64,000 nt of DNA from Planctomycetota bacterium (GTDB lineage: Bacteria > Planctomycetota > Planctomycetia > Pirellulales > PALSA-1355): positions 1-64,000 of the forward strand of contig QQVE01000044.1 of assembly GCA_003389325.1 (NCBI GenBank). The letters run 5' to 3'. Both the position numbers and the translations under genes were made by a program. Under the pieces are notes generated by a model. The model did not search any database, was not told where the DNA came from, and worked only from the letters and a program-made list of their open reading frames with translations. Of the stretch, positions 34,265 through 43,708 are shown piece after piece. Position 1 is the first letter of the stretch, and every line of letters starts with the position of its first letter.

Positions 34265-36328
34265 TTACTCCACCACCTGCCAAAGGCTGCCGTAGTCGTC
34301 GGTCCAGACCAGCGGACCCGACTCCGGCAGCGCCGATTCCGACGCTTCGCTCACCACGGCATCGTTTAAGAACTCCCAGTTGTCCGTCAGCAAGACCCAC
34401 CGGCCGCCGTTGTACCCTCGGCTCGGGTCCCCTTCGGACGCAACCAGAACGCAGGGCCGGCCAAGCGCTTGTGCGATGCCCAGCACGACGCCCCGGAGAT
34501 CGAGAAACCGGTTGGAAATGTGGATGCACAGAATCCCGTCGGGCTTGAGATGCTGCAAGTACAACTCGACCGACTCCTTGGTCAGCAAGTGCATCGGAAT
34601 CGAGTCGCTCGAGAACGCGTCGACCACCAGCACGTCGAATTCCTGGCTGCCCCGAGTCGCCAGTTCGCGCTCCAGCGAAACCCGCCCGTCGCCCGGCACG
34701 AGGTCGATCTCCGCCGACGAGTCGTCGATGTACGTGAAGTATTGCTTGGCAAACTGAATCACGCCGGGGTTGATCTCATAGTACCGAATGTGGTCTCCCT
34801 CGCGCCCGTAGGCCGCCAGCGTGCCGCACCCGAGTCCAATGATTCCGATTCGCAGCGGCCCCTTGTCCGCGCGGGGGTGCCGCGTGATGGCCATCGCTGC
34901 TCCGCTCGCCGGGCCAAAGTAGCCGGTCGCCTCGCGGCGTCCCTTCTCGTCCAGGTGCTGATATCCGTGCTGGATCCGGCCGTGATACAGTTCGTTGACG
35001 GGTGGAATGCCGGCGAGCTCGCTCTCGCGGTGATCGACGCGCAGCACGCCGTAAAAGTTGCGTGTCGAATCTAACGTAGTGCGGATGGAATTGCCGCCGC
35101 GCAAGACCATCCCTACGATGGCGAGCACGGCCAGCGCGACCCCGCCAATAACGAACCACGCCGAGCGGGGAACGGTGATTTTCTGCTCGGAGCGCTTCAG
35201 CGTGGCCAGAAACGCCAGGCCGATCGTAGCCACCAGCCCCAGCGGATATTCCCAATAGCCGTTGAACACCAGCGGCGCGACCACCGCCACCAGCACCCCG
35301 CCCAGCGCTCCGCCGGCCGAGACCATCAAATAGAACAACGTCGCATAGCGCGGCGCCGGCTTGGTCAGCACCAACTCACCGTGGCACACCATGCAGCACA
35401 CGAACAGCGTCGACGAGTAGATCGCCAGTTGCACGTAGATGCCCAGCGCTACGCCTTCGAGCAGCGCGTAGCAGGCCAGGCCAACCGCCACGGCCAACAG
35501 CACCAGGAACGTGCTGCGGTGGTACCACCGCTCGTGGTCGAAGCAGATGATGAACGTGAACAGGTACAACGACAGCGGCAGCACCCACAGGAACGGCACC
35601 GACGTCACTTCCTGGCACAACTGGTTCGTCATGGCCAGCAGCATCAACGATCCGCAGGCCGCTAGCGCCAGCCACAACAGAATCCGGCTCGCCGCCGGAC
35701 GCTCTGCGTCGGGCTCAGCCAAGTCCGGCTCCGGCGTGTACGCCGGTTGCCAGAACCGCAGCCAGGCCAAGGCACTCCACAGGCTCAGGGCCACGAATAG
35801 GGCGTAACCGCTCGACCACGCCAGCCGCTGCACGCGCAACGTCAACTGCGGCTCGAACACGAACGGGTACGTCAGCAGGGCCAGCAGCGAGCCGATGTTC
35901 GACAGCGCATACAGCCGGTACGGCGTGCGGCCCGTCTCGCGATGGAAGCTCGCCTGCAGCAACGGACCGGTCGTCGAGAGCAGGAAGTACGGCAGGCCAA
36001 TCGTGGCCAGCAGCAGCCCCAGAATCTGCAACAGCGGGATCTCTTCGCCGCTGGGCTTCCAGCCCTCTCCCAGTTGCACCGGCAGGAAGACCAACGAAGC
36101 CAGCAGCAGCAAGCCGTGCAGCGCTGCCAAGGGTCGGGCAGGGAGGCGGCTCGTCACCAGGTGCGCATAGCTATAGCCGCCCAGCAGCAGGATCTGAAAG
36201 AACAGCATGCAGGCGGTCCACACTGCCGGCGTGCCGCCGAACCACGGCAAGATCAGCTTGCCGATCAGCGGCTGCACCTGAAACAGCAAAAACGCGCTGA
36301 GAAAGATCGTCAGGGGATAGCGTATCAT
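34265..36328 (-). CDS. Membrane-fused spermidine synthase paralogue, copy 3
   Basis: A 687-residue protein: about 12-13 membrane segments (residues 1-440, starting MIRYPLTIFLSAFLLFQVQP) fused to a C-terminal spermidine-synthase-like methyltransferase-fold domain. The nucleotide-binding loop is IGLGCGTLAAYG, followed by YYEINPGV and the family motif VDAFSSDSIPMHLLT. Such proteins (fused spermidine synthase) transfer aminopropyl groups or an unknown substrate at the membrane. It is the last of three tandem copies, 26 bases downstream of copy 2. Compared with copies 1 and 2 the segment just before the domain (ELYHGRIQHGYQHLDEKGRR) is the most divergent. Confidence 0.85.
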   Translation of the reverse strand: MIRYPLTIFLSAFLLFQVQPLIGKLILPWFGGTPAVWTACMLFFQILLLGGYSYAHLVTSRLPARPLAALHGLLLLASLVFLPVQLGEGWKPSGEEIPLLQILGLLLATIGLPYFLLSTTGPLLQASFHRETGRTPYRLYALSNIGSLLALLTYPFVFEPQLTLRVQRLAWSSGYALFVALSLWSALAWLRFWQPAYTPEPDLAEPDAERPAASRILLWLALAACGSLMLLAMTNQLCQEVTSVPFLWVLPLSLYLFTFIICFDHERWYHRSTFLVLLAVAVGLACYALLEGVALGIYVQLAIYSSTLFVCCMVCHGELVLTKPAPRYATLFYLMVSAGGALGGVLVAVVAPLVFNGYWEYPLGLVATIGLAFLATLKRSEQKITVPRSAWFVIGGVALAVLAIVGMVLRGGNSIRTTLDSTRNFYGVLRVDHRESELAGIPPVNELYHGRIQHGYQHLDEKGRREATGYFGPASGAAMAITRHPRADKGPLRIGIIGLGCGTLAAYGREGDHIRYYEINPGVIQFAKQYFTYIDDSSAEIDLVPGDGRVSLERELATRGSQEFDVLVVDAFSSDSIPMHLLTKESVELYLQHLKPDGILCIHISNRFLDLRGVVLGIAQALGRPCVLVASEGDPSRGYNGGRWVLLTDNWEFLNDAVVSEASESALPESGPLVWTDDYGSLWQVVE

Positions 36329-36354
36329 GTAGGGCCTCCTCACTCCATCCGCCG

Positions 36355-38421
36355 CTAGTTCCGCATCACTTGCCACAGGCTGCCGTAGTCGTCGGTCCAG
36401 ACGACCGGGCCCGACTCCGGCAGCGCCGATTCCGACGCTTCGCTCACCACGGCATCGTTCAAGAACTCCCAATTGTTGGTCAGCAAGACCCACTCGGCGT
36501 CGCTGTAGCCCCGGCTGAGGTCTTCCTCATTCTTGACCACGATGCAAGCGCGGCCCAGTTGCTGCGCGATGCCCAGTACGACGCCCCGAAGGTCGAGAAA
36601 CCGGTTGGAAGTATGAATGCACAGAATCCCGTCGGGCTTGAGATGCTTGAGATACAGCTCCACCGACTCTTTGGTCAGCAGATGCATCGGAATCGAGTCG
36701 CTCGAGAACGCATCGACCGCCAGCACGTCGAACTGCTGCCCCTGCCCAAGGGCCAGCTCGCTCTCGAGCGTGATCCGCGCATCGCCCAGCACGACGTCGA
36801 CTTCGGCCGGCGAGTCCTTTCGATAAGTGAAGTACTGGTCCGACAGCCGGATCACGTCGGGATTGATCTCGTAAAAGCGAATGACGTCCCCCTCGCGTCC
36901 GTACACCGCGAGCGTGCCGCAGCCGAGCCCGATGACGCCGATGCGCAGCGGCCCTTCTCCGGCCCGCGGATGGTGCTCGATGGCCAGCCCCACGCCGCTG
37001 GTTGGGCCGTAGTACGTGGTCGGCCAATCCCGCTTGTCGTCGGCGAGAAACTGCAACCCGTGGCGAATGGTGCCGTGGAGCATCTCGTTGCGAGGCCCGA
37101 GATCGGAAAACTCGCGCGACTTGTGATTCACGCGCAGCACGCCGTAGAAGTTGCGGCTCGAGGCCAGCGTCGTCTCGATCTTGCCGCCGCGGCCCAGCAC
37201 CAACGCCACGCTCAGCGCCACCAGCAGCACCGTGCCCCCGCCCACGATCCACACCGAACTGGGAATACGGATCTTCTTCTCGGACGTCGCGTAGCTGGCG
37301 ACGAACGCCAAAGCCACGGTGGCCACCAGACCCAGCGGGTACTCCCAATAACCATTGAACACCAGCGGCGCAACCACCGCCACCAGCACGCCACCCAACG
37401 CTCCGCCGGCCGAGACCATCAAATAGAACAACGTCGCATAGCGCGGCGCGGGCTTCGTTTGCACCAGCTCGCCGTGGCACACCATGCAGCACACGAACAG
37501 CGTCGACGAATAGATCGCCAGTTGCTGGTAGATGCCCAGCCCCATGCTCTGCATCATCGCGTAGCCAGCCAGCAGCACGCCCACTCCCAACAGCACGAGG
37601 AACGTGCCGCGGTGGTACCACCGCTCGTGGTCGAAGCAGATGATGAACGTGAACAGGTACAACGACAGCGGCAGCACCCACAGGAACGGCACCGACGTCA
37701 CTTCCTGGCACAACTGGTTCGTCGTGGCCAACAGCATCAACGATCCGCAGGCCGCCAGCGCGAGCCACAAGAGAATCTGGCTCGCCGCCGGACGCTCTGC
37801 GTCGGGTTCGGCCAGGTCCGGCTCCGGCGTGTATGCCGGTTGCCAGAACCGCAGCCAGGCCACGGCACTCCACAGGCTCAAGGCCACGAACAGTGCGTAA
37901 CCGCCCGACCACGCCAGCCGCTGCACGCGCAACGTCAACTGCGGCTCGAACACGAACGGGTACGTCAGCAAGGCCAGCAGCGAGCCGATGTTCGAGAGCG
38001 CATACAGCCGGTACGGCGTGCGGCCCGTCTCGCGGTGGAAGCTCGCCTGCAATAGCGGGCCGGTCGTCGAGAGCAGGAAGTAGGGCAGGCCAATCGTGGC
38101 CAGCAGCAGCCCCAGAATCTGCAACAGGGGGATCTCTTCGCCGCTGGGCTTCCAGCCCTCTCCCAGTTGCACCGGCAAGAAGACCAACGAAGCCAGCAGC
38201 AGCAAGCCGTGGACGGCCGCCAGCGGTCGCGCCGGCAGGCGGCTCGTCACTAGGTGCGCATAGCTATAGCCGCCCAGCAGCAGGACCTGGAAGAACAGCA
38301 TGCAGGCCGTCCACACCGCCGGCGTGCCGCCGAACCACGGCAAGATCAGCTTGCCAATCAGCGGCTGTACTTGAAACAGCAAAAAGGCGCTGAGAAAGAT
38401 CGTCAGGGGATAGCGTATCAT
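36355..38421 (-). CDS. Membrane-fused spermidine synthase paralogue, copy 2
   Basis: A 688-residue protein of the same architecture as its neighbours: a multi-helix membrane domain and a spermidine-synthase-like domain with IGLGCGTLAVYG, FYEINPDV and VDAFSSDSIPMHLLT. Its membrane part differs from the other two after FLATLK (here FVASYATSEKKIRIPSS), its central part matches copy 1 (DDKRDWPTTYYG, GVGLAIEHHPRA), and its C-terminal tail matches copy 3 (RFLDLRGVVLGIAQ, ALPESGP). Start and spacing (36 bases from copy 1) suggest one transcript of three genes. Confidence 0.85.
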   Translation of the reverse strand: MIRYPLTIFLSAFLLFQVQPLIGKLILPWFGGTPAVWTACMLFFQVLLLGGYSYAHLVTSRLPARPLAAVHGLLLLASLVFLPVQLGEGWKPSGEEIPLLQILGLLLATIGLPYFLLSTTGPLLQASFHRETGRTPYRLYALSNIGSLLALLTYPFVFEPQLTLRVQRLAWSGGYALFVALSLWSAVAWLRFWQPAYTPEPDLAEPDAERPAASQILLWLALAACGSLMLLATTNQLCQEVTSVPFLWVLPLSLYLFTFIICFDHERWYHRGTFLVLLGVGVLLAGYAMMQSMGLGIYQQLAIYSSTLFVCCMVCHGELVQTKPAPRYATLFYLMVSAGGALGGVLVAVVAPLVFNGYWEYPLGLVATVALAFVASYATSEKKIRIPSSVWIVGGGTVLLVALSVALVLGRGGKIETTLASSRNFYGVLRVNHKSREFSDLGPRNEMLHGTIRHGLQFLADDKRDWPTTYYGPTSGVGLAIEHHPRAGEGPLRIGVIGLGCGTLAVYGREGDVIRFYEINPDVIRLSDQYFTYRKDSPAEVDVVLGDARITLESELALGQGQQFDVLAVDAFSSDSIPMHLLTKESVELYLKHLKPDGILCIHTSNRFLDLRGVVLGIAQQLGRACIVVKNEEDLSRGYSDAEWVLLTNNWEFLNDAVVSEASESALPESGPVVWTDDYGSLWQVMRN

Positions 38422-38457
38422 GCCGTGCCTTCGTCGCTCGCCTACCTCGATCCGCCG

Positions 38458-40518
38458 CTACCGCATCACTTGCCACAGGCTGCCGTAGTCGTCGGTCCAC
38501 ACGATCGGGCCCGTCTTGGGCAGCGTCGATCTCGACGCTTGGCTCACCACCGGATCGCCCAGAAACTCCCAGTTGCGCGTGACCAGCACCCAGGTGGCGC
38601 CGTTGGTGCCCCGGCTCTCCACGCCGCTGGTGTCGATCGTCACACAGGCCCAGCCGAGCTCGCGTACGATGCCCAACACGACGCTTTCCAACTCCAGGTA
38701 GTGATTCGAGACGTGGATGCACAGAATCCCGTCGGGCTTGAGATGCTCGAGATACAGCGCGACCGCCTCCTTGGTCAGCAAGTGCATCGGAATCGAGTCG
38801 CTCGAGAACGCGTCGATCACCAGCACGTCGAACTGCTGCCCCTGTCCATCGGCCAACTCGTTTTCGAGCGTGATCCGCGCGTCGCCCAGCGCGACGTCGA
38901 TTTCGGCCGGCGAATCTTTGCGATACGTAAAGTACTCGTCCGAGATCCGGATTACTTCGGGGTTGATCTCGTAGAAGCGAATCGTGTCTCCCTCGCGCCC
39001 GTAGGCCGCCAGCGTGCCGCAGCCGAGCCCGATGACGCCGATCCGCAGCGGCCCCTCCGCGGCCCGCGGATGGTGCTCGATCGCCAGTCCCACGCCGCTG
39101 TCGTGCCCGTAGTACGTGGTGGGCCAATCGCGCTTGTCGTCGTCGAGGAATTGCGTGCCATGCTCGATGGTGCCGTTGAGCAATCGGTCGCGCGGCTCGA
39201 GCCGGTCGTAGCCGCTGTTACGATGCACGCGGAGCACGCCGTAGAAGTTGCGGCTGGCAGCCAGCGTCGATTCAATCTGGGCGGTGCGGCCCAACACGAG
39301 CCCAACGCTGAGCGACACGAGCAGGACCACGCCGCCAGCCACGACCCACGCCGAGCGGGGAATGATGATTTTCTTTTCGGAGTGCTTCAGCGTGGCCAGA
39401 AACGCCAGGCCGATCGTAGCCACCAGCCCCAGCGGATATTCCCAATAGCCGTTGAATACTAGCGGCGCCACCACCGCCACCAACACGCCACCCAGCGCTC
39501 CGCCGGCCGAAACCATCAAATAGAACAACGTCGCGTACCGCGGCGCCGGCTTGGTCAGCACCAACTCACCGTGGCACACCATGCAGCACACGAACAGCGT
39601 CAACGAATAGATCGCCAGTTGCTGGTAAATGCCCATACCCGCGCCTTCGACCAGCGCGTAGGCGGCCAGGGCCACCGCCACGGCCAAGAGCACCAGGAAC
39701 GTGCTGCGGTGGTACCACCGCTCGTGGTCGAAGCAGATGATGAACGTGAACAGGTACAGCGACAGCGGCAGCACCCACAGGAACGGCACCGACGTCACTT
39801 CCTGGCACAACTGGTTCGTCGTGGCCAGCAGCATCAACGATCCGCAGGCCGCCAGCGCTAACCACAACAGAATCCGGCTGGCCGCGGGACGCTCCGCGTC
39901 GGGCTCGGCCAGATCCGGCTCCGGCGTGTGCGCCGGTTGCCAGAACCGCAGCAAGGCCACGGCACTCCAGAGGCCCAGGGCCACGAATAGCGCATAGCCG
40001 CCCGACCACGCCAGCCGCTGCACGCGCAACGTCAACTGCGGCTCGAAAACGAACGGGTACGTCAGCAGGGCCAGCAGCGAGCCGATGTTCGAGAGCGCAT
40101 ACAGCCGATAGGGCGTGTGGCCTGTCTCACGATGAAAGCTTGCCTGGAGCAGGGGGCCCGTCGTCGAGAGCAGGAAGTACGGCAAGCCAATCGTGGCCAG
40201 CAGCAGCCCCAGAATCTGCAGCAGCGGAATCTCTTCGCCCGTGGGCTTCCAGCCCTCGCCCAGTTGTACCGGCAGGAAGACCAGCGAAGCCAGCAGCAGC
40301 ACGCCATGGACGGCCGCCAGCGGTCGCGCCGGCAGGCGGCTCGTCACTAGGTGCGCATAGCTATAGCCGCCCAGCAGCAGGATCTGAAAGAACAGCATGC
40401 AGGCGGTCCACACTGCCGGCGTGCCGCCGAACCACGGCAGGATCAGCTTGCCAATCAGCGGCTGCACCTGAAACAGCAAAAACGCGCTGAGAAAGATCGT
40501 TACGGGATAGCGTATCAT
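38458..40518 (-). CDS. Membrane-fused spermidine synthase paralogue, copy 1
   Basis: A 686-residue protein, the first of three tandem paralogues, with the same membrane domain and C-terminal synthase-like domain (IGLGCGTLAAYG, FYEINPEV, IDAFSSDSIPMHLLT). The start MIRYPVTIF is shared by all copies; the frame upstream is open but unlike the paralogues. The tail (HYLELESVVLGIVRELG, ASRSTLPKTGP) is the most divergent of the three. Glycerate kinase is divergent, 141 bases away, and the promoter should lie in that spacer. Confidence 0.85.
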   Translation of the reverse strand: MIRYPVTIFLSAFLLFQVQPLIGKLILPWFGGTPAVWTACMLFFQILLLGGYSYAHLVTSRLPARPLAAVHGVLLLASLVFLPVQLGEGWKPTGEEIPLLQILGLLLATIGLPYFLLSTTGPLLQASFHRETGHTPYRLYALSNIGSLLALLTYPFVFEPQLTLRVQRLAWSGGYALFVALGLWSAVALLRFWQPAHTPEPDLAEPDAERPAASRILLWLALAACGSLMLLATTNQLCQEVTSVPFLWVLPLSLYLFTFIICFDHERWYHRSTFLVLLAVAVALAAYALVEGAGMGIYQQLAIYSLTLFVCCMVCHGELVLTKPAPRYATLFYLMVSAGGALGGVLVAVVAPLVFNGYWEYPLGLVATIGLAFLATLKHSEKKIIIPRSAWVVAGGVVLLVSLSVGLVLGRTAQIESTLAASRNFYGVLRVHRNSGYDRLEPRDRLLNGTIEHGTQFLDDDKRDWPTTYYGHDSGVGLAIEHHPRAAEGPLRIGVIGLGCGTLAAYGREGDTIRFYEINPEVIRISDEYFTYRKDSPAEIDVALGDARITLENELADGQGQQFDVLVIDAFSSDSIPMHLLTKEAVALYLEHLKPDGILCIHVSNHYLELESVVLGIVRELGWACVTIDTSGVESRGTNGATWVLVTRNWEFLGDPVVSQASRSTLPKTGPIVWTDDYGSLWQVMR

Positions 40519-40659
40519 GTAGGGCTCGGCCCGAGAGTGCCTGGCCACCTCCGCCAAGGTGGAAACCTTTAGCGTACCATACGCTCGCGCGGCGTCGCCA
40601 GCTTCGCGCCGGCACCACACTGTACTGAACGAACCGCCACCCTCCAATCAACCAACACC

Positions 40660-42018
40660 TTGAACCGCTCGTCCGAACAACGAAGAAACGACGCCCGGGC
40701 CATCTGGCAAGCGGGCGTCGACGCCGTGCGTTCCGACGCGCTGGTTCGCCGCAACGTTCGCCGCGAAGGGGATCGGCTGGTCATCGCCGGCGAGTCCTTT
40801 GACCTGACCAAGGTCGGCCGCATCGTCGCCATCGGAGCAGGGAAGGCCGGCGCCGGCATGGCCCACGGTTTGGAACAGGCGCTCGGCGAAACGCTCGCCC
40901 GCGACAAGCAGTTGACCGGCTGGGTCAACGTGCCCGCCGATTGCGTGCGGCAGCTCAAGCACATCCACCTGCACGCCGCCCGGCCCGCGGGCGTCAACGA
41001 GCCGACCGACGCAGGCGCCCACGGCGCGGGCGAGATTCTCCAACTCGTGCAATCGCTCGGCGAGAACGATCTGTGCATCGCGCTTGTCTCCGGCGGCGGC
41101 AGCGCGCTATTGCCCCTGCCGGCCGAAGGCATCACGCTGGCCGATAAGCTGGCGGTGACCCGCTTTCTAAGCGGTGCCGGCGCCCCGATCGACGAGCTCA
41201 ACACGGTGCGCAAGCAACTCAGCCGGATCAAAGGGGGCGGCCTGGCCCGCGCGTGCCGCGCCGGACGGCTAACGGCGCTAGTGATTTCCGACGTGCTGGG
41301 CGATCCGCTCGACGTGATCGCCTCGGGGCTCACGGTTGAAGACACGTCAACGCCCGCCGACGCCGTGGCGATTCTCGAACACTACCACGCCCGCCAGCAC
41401 GGCATCGACTCACGGGTGTTCGACGCGCTCGAGCTCCGGGCGCAAGAACCACCCGAGCCGATTCGCTGCCGAGTGACGAACCACGTGATCGGCAACAACG
41501 CCGTGGCGGTCGACGCTGCCGCCGCCGAGGCGAAGCGCTTGGGCTATGCCGTGCAGTCGCACTCGGAAGTGAAGTCGGAAGGTGCTGCCGAAGACGTCGG
41601 GCGCGAGCTGGCTCAAGCGGCGCTCGAGATGCGCTCGGGCGGCGAATACACCTGTTTGATCAGCGGCGGCGAGCCGACCGTCAAGCTGGTCGAATCCTCG
41701 CGCCGCGGAAAGGGAGGCCGCAATCAGCAACTCGTCCTGGCCGCCGTCGAAGCGTTAGCCGATGACCCGGCGGGCATCCTGATCCTGTCCGGCGGCACCG
41801 ACGGCGAAGACGGCCCCACCGACGCCGCAGGCGCTTTTGCCGACGCCGAGATCATCGCCGCCGCCCAAGAAGAGAACCTCGCCCCAGCCGACTACCTGGC
41901 CCGCAACGACGCCTACCACTGGTTCGAGCCGCTAGGTGCCCTGCTCAAAACCGGCCCCACCCACACCAACGTCTGCGACGTCCGCGTAGTACTCGCGGAA
42001 CGGGAAGGCGGCGGCTAA
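40660..42018 (+). CDS. Glycerate 2-kinase (DUF4147/MOFRL type)
   Basis: A 452-residue cytosolic enzyme that should phosphorylate glycerate to 2-phosphoglycerate. Visible family signatures are AIGAGKAGAGMAHGLE near 66, LVSGGGSALLPLP, LNTVRKQLSRIKGGGLARAC, SDVLGDPLDVIASGLT, and in the C-terminal MOFRL part ISGGEPTV, GRNQQLVLAA and SGGTDGEDGPTDAAGAF. The start is a TTG; no ATG lies upstream in frame and no Shine-Dalgarno is visible, so the true start may be a few codons away. Confidence 0.88.
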   Translation: MNRSSEQRRNDARAIWQAGVDAVRSDALVRRNVRREGDRLVIAGESFDLTKVGRIVAIGAGKAGAGMAHGLEQALGETLARDKQLTGWVNVPADCVRQLKHIHLHAARPAGVNEPTDAGAHGAGEILQLVQSLGENDLCIALVSGGGSALLPLPAEGITLADKLAVTRFLSGAGAPIDELNTVRKQLSRIKGGGLARACRAGRLTALVISDVLGDPLDVIASGLTVEDTSTPADAVAILEHYHARQHGIDSRVFDALELRAQEPPEPIRCRVTNHVIGNNAVAVDAAAAEAKRLGYAVQSHSEVKSEGAAEDVGRELAQAALEMRSGGEYTCLISGGEPTVKLVESSRRGKGGRNQQLVLAAVEALADDPAGILILSGGTDGEDGPTDAAGAFADAEIIAAAQEENLAPADYLARNDAYHWFEPLGALLKTGPTHTNVCDVRVVLAEREGGG

Positions 42019-42055
42019 GCGGCAAGCCCTGCCGATAGCGGCTAGCGGCCCAAAC

Positions 42056-42087
42056 ACTAACCACTGACCACTGACCCCTGACCACTA
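42056..42087. repeat. Short family E heptamer array
   Basis: Reads actaaccactgaccactgac then ccctgaccacta: about four units of ctgacca with changes. It begins one or two bases after the stop of the DUF1598 gene on the minus strand and is the same unit as the long array at 61920-62010. Confidence 0.8.
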
Positions 42088-42088
42088 C

Positions 42089-43471
42089 TCAATCCCACCA
42101 CCAGCGGTCGGCCGGCAGATCCTTCAGGTCGACGCTTTGCCGCACGGTCGAGATCTTGCCGTCCTCGTCGGCCAGCACGTTGCCGGCTTGGAGCGCCTCG
42201 CGGGGGTGAATCGTCACGCCGCCGCCGACCGGAGTGAACAGCCGGCCGCCTTTCCAGACCGCCGTGCAAACGGTCTCGACCTGCTTGGGCGTGTTCTCGG
42301 TCTCCACGGCCAGACGCGACTCGTCGTGGAACAGGTCGGCCTGCCAGCCCGACTCGGCATAGAAGTTCTGCTGGCTGATGAACGCGGCGGCGATCGCCAG
42401 GTCGATCATGTTTCGCATCTCGGCGAACACGGGCAGCTTGGCCGACAGCTCCGCGTACTTCTTGGTGAAGGTCGTGGTGAACAGTTCGCTGGCGCGGTTG
42501 CTCTTGCCCGAGACGGCCCGCGAGCCGTCGCCGGCCACGACCTGATTCTCGGAGACCAGCTTCACGGTGTCGCCCACCAGCTCCAGGCCGAGTTGATCGG
42601 CGGCCACGCGGGCACACTGGTAATCGGGAATGAAGTACCAGCGTTCCAGGGCGTTGTTGGCGCTGGCCGTGGCGCGATCGACGTAGCTGGCCATCCGCAC
42701 CGGCGGCTTTTCCATGCCCAGGCCGATCAGCTTCATGCGGTAGTCGCACTCCAGCAGCACTTGGGCAAAGTGCGTGTTGGGCGCCACCCCGTCGATGCGA
42801 ATGTTCTGCATGCCGAGATTCGTGCGCAGGCCGTTGACGATCATCTGCGCGTCGCTGGGCCGCAGGTTACCGCGAATCCGCCGCAAAAAGTCCTGCATCT
42901 TGGCCAGGCCCTCGGGCGTCGGATCGATCGACACGAGAATCGCCGGCGTCTGGCGTCCCTGGGGCGGATAGGCCCGCAGGGCCACGATCAGGTCCTGCAG
43001 CTGGATCACCGGCAGGCCGCTTTGAATGCCGCACATGTGATTGGCCGCGTCGAGCGCCCAACCCTCGGCCGGCCCGGCCACGACGATGTCTTTAGTCTCT
43101 GGGTAGTAAAACACGTACTGGATCCGCGTCAGCCCGGCCAGGAACTGCATTTCCTCGGTGGGCGCCTGGCCGTCGGCCAGTTGCTTGGCGATGGCCGCTT
43201 CCAGCCGATTGAGCGACACCTTGCGCAGCGCGCTCGGCCTGGCCACGTCGGGGTTCAGGTTCGCCCGCGCTTGGGCGACGCGTTTCTTGGCCAGCCGGCC
43301 GCCGGGGTCGGGATAGTGCTGCAAGCGCAGCACGCCCTCGGCGTCGATGATCACACCGTTGGCGCCGCTGATGTCTTGGTCGTTGTCTTGAGCCAGGCTG
43401 GGACTGGACCACGCGGCGAGCCCCAGCAAAGCAACCGAGAAGATACAAGCAGTAAGCAAGCGAAGACGCAT
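42089..43471 (-). CDS. DUF1598-like secreted protein
   Basis: A 460-residue exported protein with signal peptide MRLRLLTACIFSVALLGLAA. The body, rich in LxxL helices and strands, includes LTRIQYVFYYPETKDIVVAGP, HFAQVLLECDYRMKLIGLGM and RWYFIPDYQCARVAADQL and resembles the planctomycete DUF1598 family; no enzyme motif is visible. The start is the ATG before the signal peptide; 53 upstream codons in frame look non-coding. It is monocistronic, with a 236-base spacer to dnaE. Confidence 0.8.
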   Translation of the reverse strand: MRLRLLTACIFSVALLGLAAWSSPSLAQDNDQDISGANGVIIDAEGVLRLQHYPDPGGRLAKKRVAQARANLNPDVARPSALRKVSLNRLEAAIAKQLADGQAPTEEMQFLAGLTRIQYVFYYPETKDIVVAGPAEGWALDAANHMCGIQSGLPVIQLQDLIVALRAYPPQGRQTPAILVSIDPTPEGLAKMQDFLRRIRGNLRPSDAQMIVNGLRTNLGMQNIRIDGVAPNTHFAQVLLECDYRMKLIGLGMEKPPVRMASYVDRATASANNALERWYFIPDYQCARVAADQLGLELVGDTVKLVSENQVVAGDGSRAVSGKSNRASELFTTTFTKKYAELSAKLPVFAEMRNMIDLAIAAAFISQQNFYAESGWQADLFHDESRLAVETENTPKQVETVCTAVWKGGRLFTPVGGGVTIHPREALQAGNVLADEDGKISTVRQSVDLKDLPADRWWWD

Positions 43472-43708
43472 GTCCAGCGCTCTCCCGACGTAAGAAGAAG
43501 TGTTCCGGAGACGCTTCCACCTCCGCGTGAACCCGGGGGCTAACGCGAGAGGTGGAAGCGGCTTAGTGGACCGATACGGCGGCGTCCATCGCGCTCTATC
43601 GATACTAATTCGCGCTCGGCGGAAAAACAACCAAACGCCGGCCGGACGCAGACCCGCGAAACGGACTACGGGCGTGTAAACCCGCGGGAAACCCGGCAGA
43701 AAACGCCG

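Noticed and set aside
36329-36493. Longer N-terminus for fused spermidine synthase copy 3
   Set aside because: The extra 55 residues overlap the end of copy 2 in another frame and do not resemble the starts of the other copies.
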